A stretch of 6,562 bases of DNA from JALYIM01 sp040003205. GTDB lineage: Bacteria; Acidobacteriota; Terriglobia; Terriglobales; Acidobacteriaceae. This document shows, piece by piece, positions 5,005-6,562 of this stretch (position 1 is the stretch's first letter; the number at the start of each line of letters is the position of its first letter). The stretch lies in NCBI GenBank assembly GCA_040003205.1, contig JBDUDA010000174.1, positions 1 through 6,562 on the forward strand, in the 5' to 3' direction. The notes under the pieces were generated by a model, which did not search any database, had not been told where the DNA came from, and was given only the letters and a program-made list of their open reading frames with translations. The position numbers and the translations under genes are program-made.

Positions 5005-6562
5005 TTAAAACTCCAGCTTCAACGAAAGCTGACCGGTACGATTGCCTCCGAAGTCAGAGCCGCGCGACTGGGTGATTTGTCCAAAATTGGCCTGGGTCAC
5101 ATCGAGTTGCGGATCGGCCAGGTTGGTGTGATTCAGGACGTTCGTGAAGGTGCTTTCAAAACGCAGGTCAACTCCCTCCGTAAGGGTGACCGTCTTGCTT
5201 AGACCGGAGGAGAGGCTAACCGTGCCAGGCCCGACGAGGTCGCCAACGTGCTCGGTGCCGAAGCGGCCGATGGGAGCCGAGCCAACTCCAACATCGCATG
5301 GTGTCACACCGGTATTGGGGTCGGGTCCTACCGATGCGTATCCGGTCTGTCCGGGGCAGGCGAAGGCACTGTTGTTAAACCAGTGATTGCGATTGTGTCC
5401 ACCGCTATTAGGATTACCGATGATATCCGGACGCTGCGACGCGCCACCCAAACTCGTGCCGGACCCGGTTCCAGAAGGATCAATCAAACCATTGGGAATA
5501 AACGCTGTTAGAAAAGTGCCGCTCTGGAAGAGGAAAATATTGCTTAATTGCCAGCCTCCGAAAACGATGTCTGCCACTCGATTCATGTTCGATCCGAAGC
5601 GGCGGCTGCGTCCCACCGGCAACTCGTAAATCATGGTCGTGAGCCAGCGGTGACGTCGGGTGGCGCTTACGTTGCCGTAGTCCTGATGACGATTGAAGCT
5701 GTCGGTAGGACTGTATCCGCCCTGCTCATCCACAAATGCGCTTCCGTTGAAGCTGCCATAGCTGCCCTGATTGTCGGAGAGATTTTTCGCCAGTGTGTAC
5801 GAGCTATCAAAAGATAGTCCGTTGTTCATGCGGTGAGAAATTTCCCCCTGCAAAGCGTGGTAGTCAGCTTGCGCCGAGGTGCTACGATCGGTGATTTGAA
5901 AGAAGTTGGGGAAGGGAAGTTCCGAAGCGCGACTGGGATCACTCGAGGGCGTGGTTGAAGACTTCTTGAGCTGGTTAAACTGTGGCTGCCAGACCAGGTG
6001 CCAGGTGTGAAGTCCAATGTAGGAGACGCGAGCGCCGATGTTGTGTCCGAAATCGTGATCAATGGAAAGATTGGTTTGAAGCGAATAAGGATCGCGCCAC
6101 TTGGTATCCACCGCGCTGTAAAAGTACAGGCTGCCAAGAGCGGGGGCGAAGGTGCTGGTGTTGGTTGTTGTGTTTGGAAACGCAAAAGCCGGACCGCCAC
6201 CACCGCTTTGAATGGAATTGTCGAAGTTCTGCAAATTCGACTGGAGGGTCTGGGTGGTGGCGTAAAAGAGCGCGCCGGTCGTCGTGATGTTGTAGTATCC
6301 GGCGCCGCCGCGAATCGCCGTGCGATCATTGCCGAAAGGACGATAGGCGAATCCGAAGCGTGGCATGAAGCGAAACTGCGGCGACTCCCGCAGGCCTTTT
6401 GGCAGACCTGCCTGTGAGTTCGTCACCACAGGTGTGCAAGGCACACCATTTGCGCCGGGAGCGTTGGTTGCATATGGATTGTTGACCCCCGGAATCGTGC
6501 AGGCATTCACGTTGGCAAGTTCCTGCACGGATAGAGTGCTGGCATAGCCTGCCGGATAAATC
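5005..6562 (-). CDS. TonB-dependent receptor, Oar-like, C-terminal half of the beta-barrel (N-terminus outside window)
   Basis: Outer-membrane beta-barrel protein that would import or bind a ligand using TonB energy. The frame is open to the window edge (reading IYPAGYASTLS upstream of the GTG at 6528), so about 518 residues are visible. Acidobacterial relatives are usually about 1,000-1,200 residues, with an N-terminal carboxypeptidase-regulatory-like domain and a plug, both of which would be outside. Visible signatures are alternating aromatic strands (RFMPRFGFAYRPFG; IGARVSYIGLHTWHLVW), SYTLAKNLSDNQG, RRHRWLTTMIYELPVGRSRRF, GGWQLSNIFLFQSGTF, RPDIIGNPNSGG, FNNSAFACPG, FESTFTNVLNHTNL, and a terminal strand LSLKLEF ending in Phe, the usual outer-membrane assembly signal. 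It contains only four Cys, in two pairs about 20 residues apart. It lies 133 bp upstream of the MFS start on the same strand and may supply that system. The ligand is unknown. Confidence 0.9.
   Translation of the reverse strand, partial: IYPAGYASTLSVQELANVNACTIPGVNNPYATNAPGANGVPCTPVVTNSQAGLPKGLRESPQFRFMPRFGFAYRPFGNDRTAIRGGAGYYNITTTGALFYATTQTLQSNLQNFDNSIQSGGGGPAFAFPNTTTNTSTFAPALGSLYFYSAVDTKWRDPYSLQTNLSIDHDFGHNIGARVSYIGLHTWHLVWQPQFNQLKKSSTTPSSDPSRASELPFPNFFQITDRSTSAQADYHALQGEISHRMNNGLSFDSSYTLAKNLSDNQGSYGSFNGSAFVDEQGGYSPTDSFNRHQDYGNVSATRRHRWLTTMIYELPVGRSRRFGSNMNRVADIVFGGWQLSNIFLFQSGTFLTAFIPNGLIDPSGTGSGTSLGGASQRPDIIGNPNSGGHNRNHWFNNSAFACPGQTGYASVGPDPNTGVTPCDVGVGSAPIGRFGTEHVGDLVGPGTVSLSSGLSKTVTLTEGVDLRFESTFTNVLNHTNLADPQLDVTQANFGQITQSRGSDFGGNRTGQLSLKLEF

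Noticed and set aside
6526..6528. GTG at 6528 as the start of a short standalone barrel protein
   Set aside because: The upstream in-frame residues continue in the same style, and a receptor cannot begin mid-barrel; the gene continues beyond the window.
1..6562. tRNA or rRNA genes, CRISPR repeats, IS ends, phage or toxin-antitoxin genes
   Set aside because: No matching sequence, regularly spaced repeats or transposase/integrase motifs were seen; nearly the whole window is occupied by five metabolic, transport or receptor genes.

Overview
The window looks like a chromosomal segment of an Acidobacteriota bacterium (a Koribacter/Terriglobus/Granulicella-type soil lineage). The main reason is the large TonB-receptor-like protein at the right edge. 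Its C-terminal half carries the Oar-like barrel signatures (YELPVGRSRRF, GGWQLSNIFLFQSG, RPDIIGNPNSGG, FNNSAFACPG, NVLNHTNL) found in the expanded receptor families of that phylum. Composition by eye is moderate GC, and the DNA is densely coding. The taxonomic call is an inference from protein style, not from a marker gene.

Layout. On the + strand, positions 3-1034 hold the 3' part of an AgaS-like double-SIS sugar-phosphate isomerase/deaminase, whose N-terminus lies left of the window. All other genes are on the - strand. In their own reading order they are: the C-terminal ~518 residues of a TonB-dependent receptor (6562-5005, N-terminus outside the window); a 131-150 bp leader region with a hairpin and a possible promoter; an MFS transporter of the anion:cation symporter type (4871-3546); an M20 metallo-amidohydrolase/peptidase of the ArgE/DapE class (3549-2239); and an FAD amine oxidase of the monomeric sarcosine oxidase/N-methyltryptophan oxidase family (2196-1042). 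The MFS and M20 genes overlap by 4 bp (ATGA). The M20 and oxidase genes are 42 bp apart, and the oxidase appears to start at TTG. The oxidase and the SIS gene converge with only 7 bp between their stop codons.

How the genes may work together (inference). The - strand set reads as a scavenging module. The outer-membrane receptor would bind a substrate, the MFS protein would bring a small organic anion across the inner membrane, the M20 enzyme would hydrolyse an amide or peptide bond, and the flavoenzyme would oxidatively cleave a secondary amine to an aldehyde or ketone, amine and H2O2. An N-acylated or N-alkylated amino acid, or an amino-sugar conjugate, would fit. The nearby AgaS-like gene makes an amino-sugar or Amadori-type substrate worth testing, but it is on the opposite strand and probably belongs to a separate operon.

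No RNA genes, insertion sequences, CRISPR arrays or phage genes were seen. No gene-free stretch exceeds about 150 bp.
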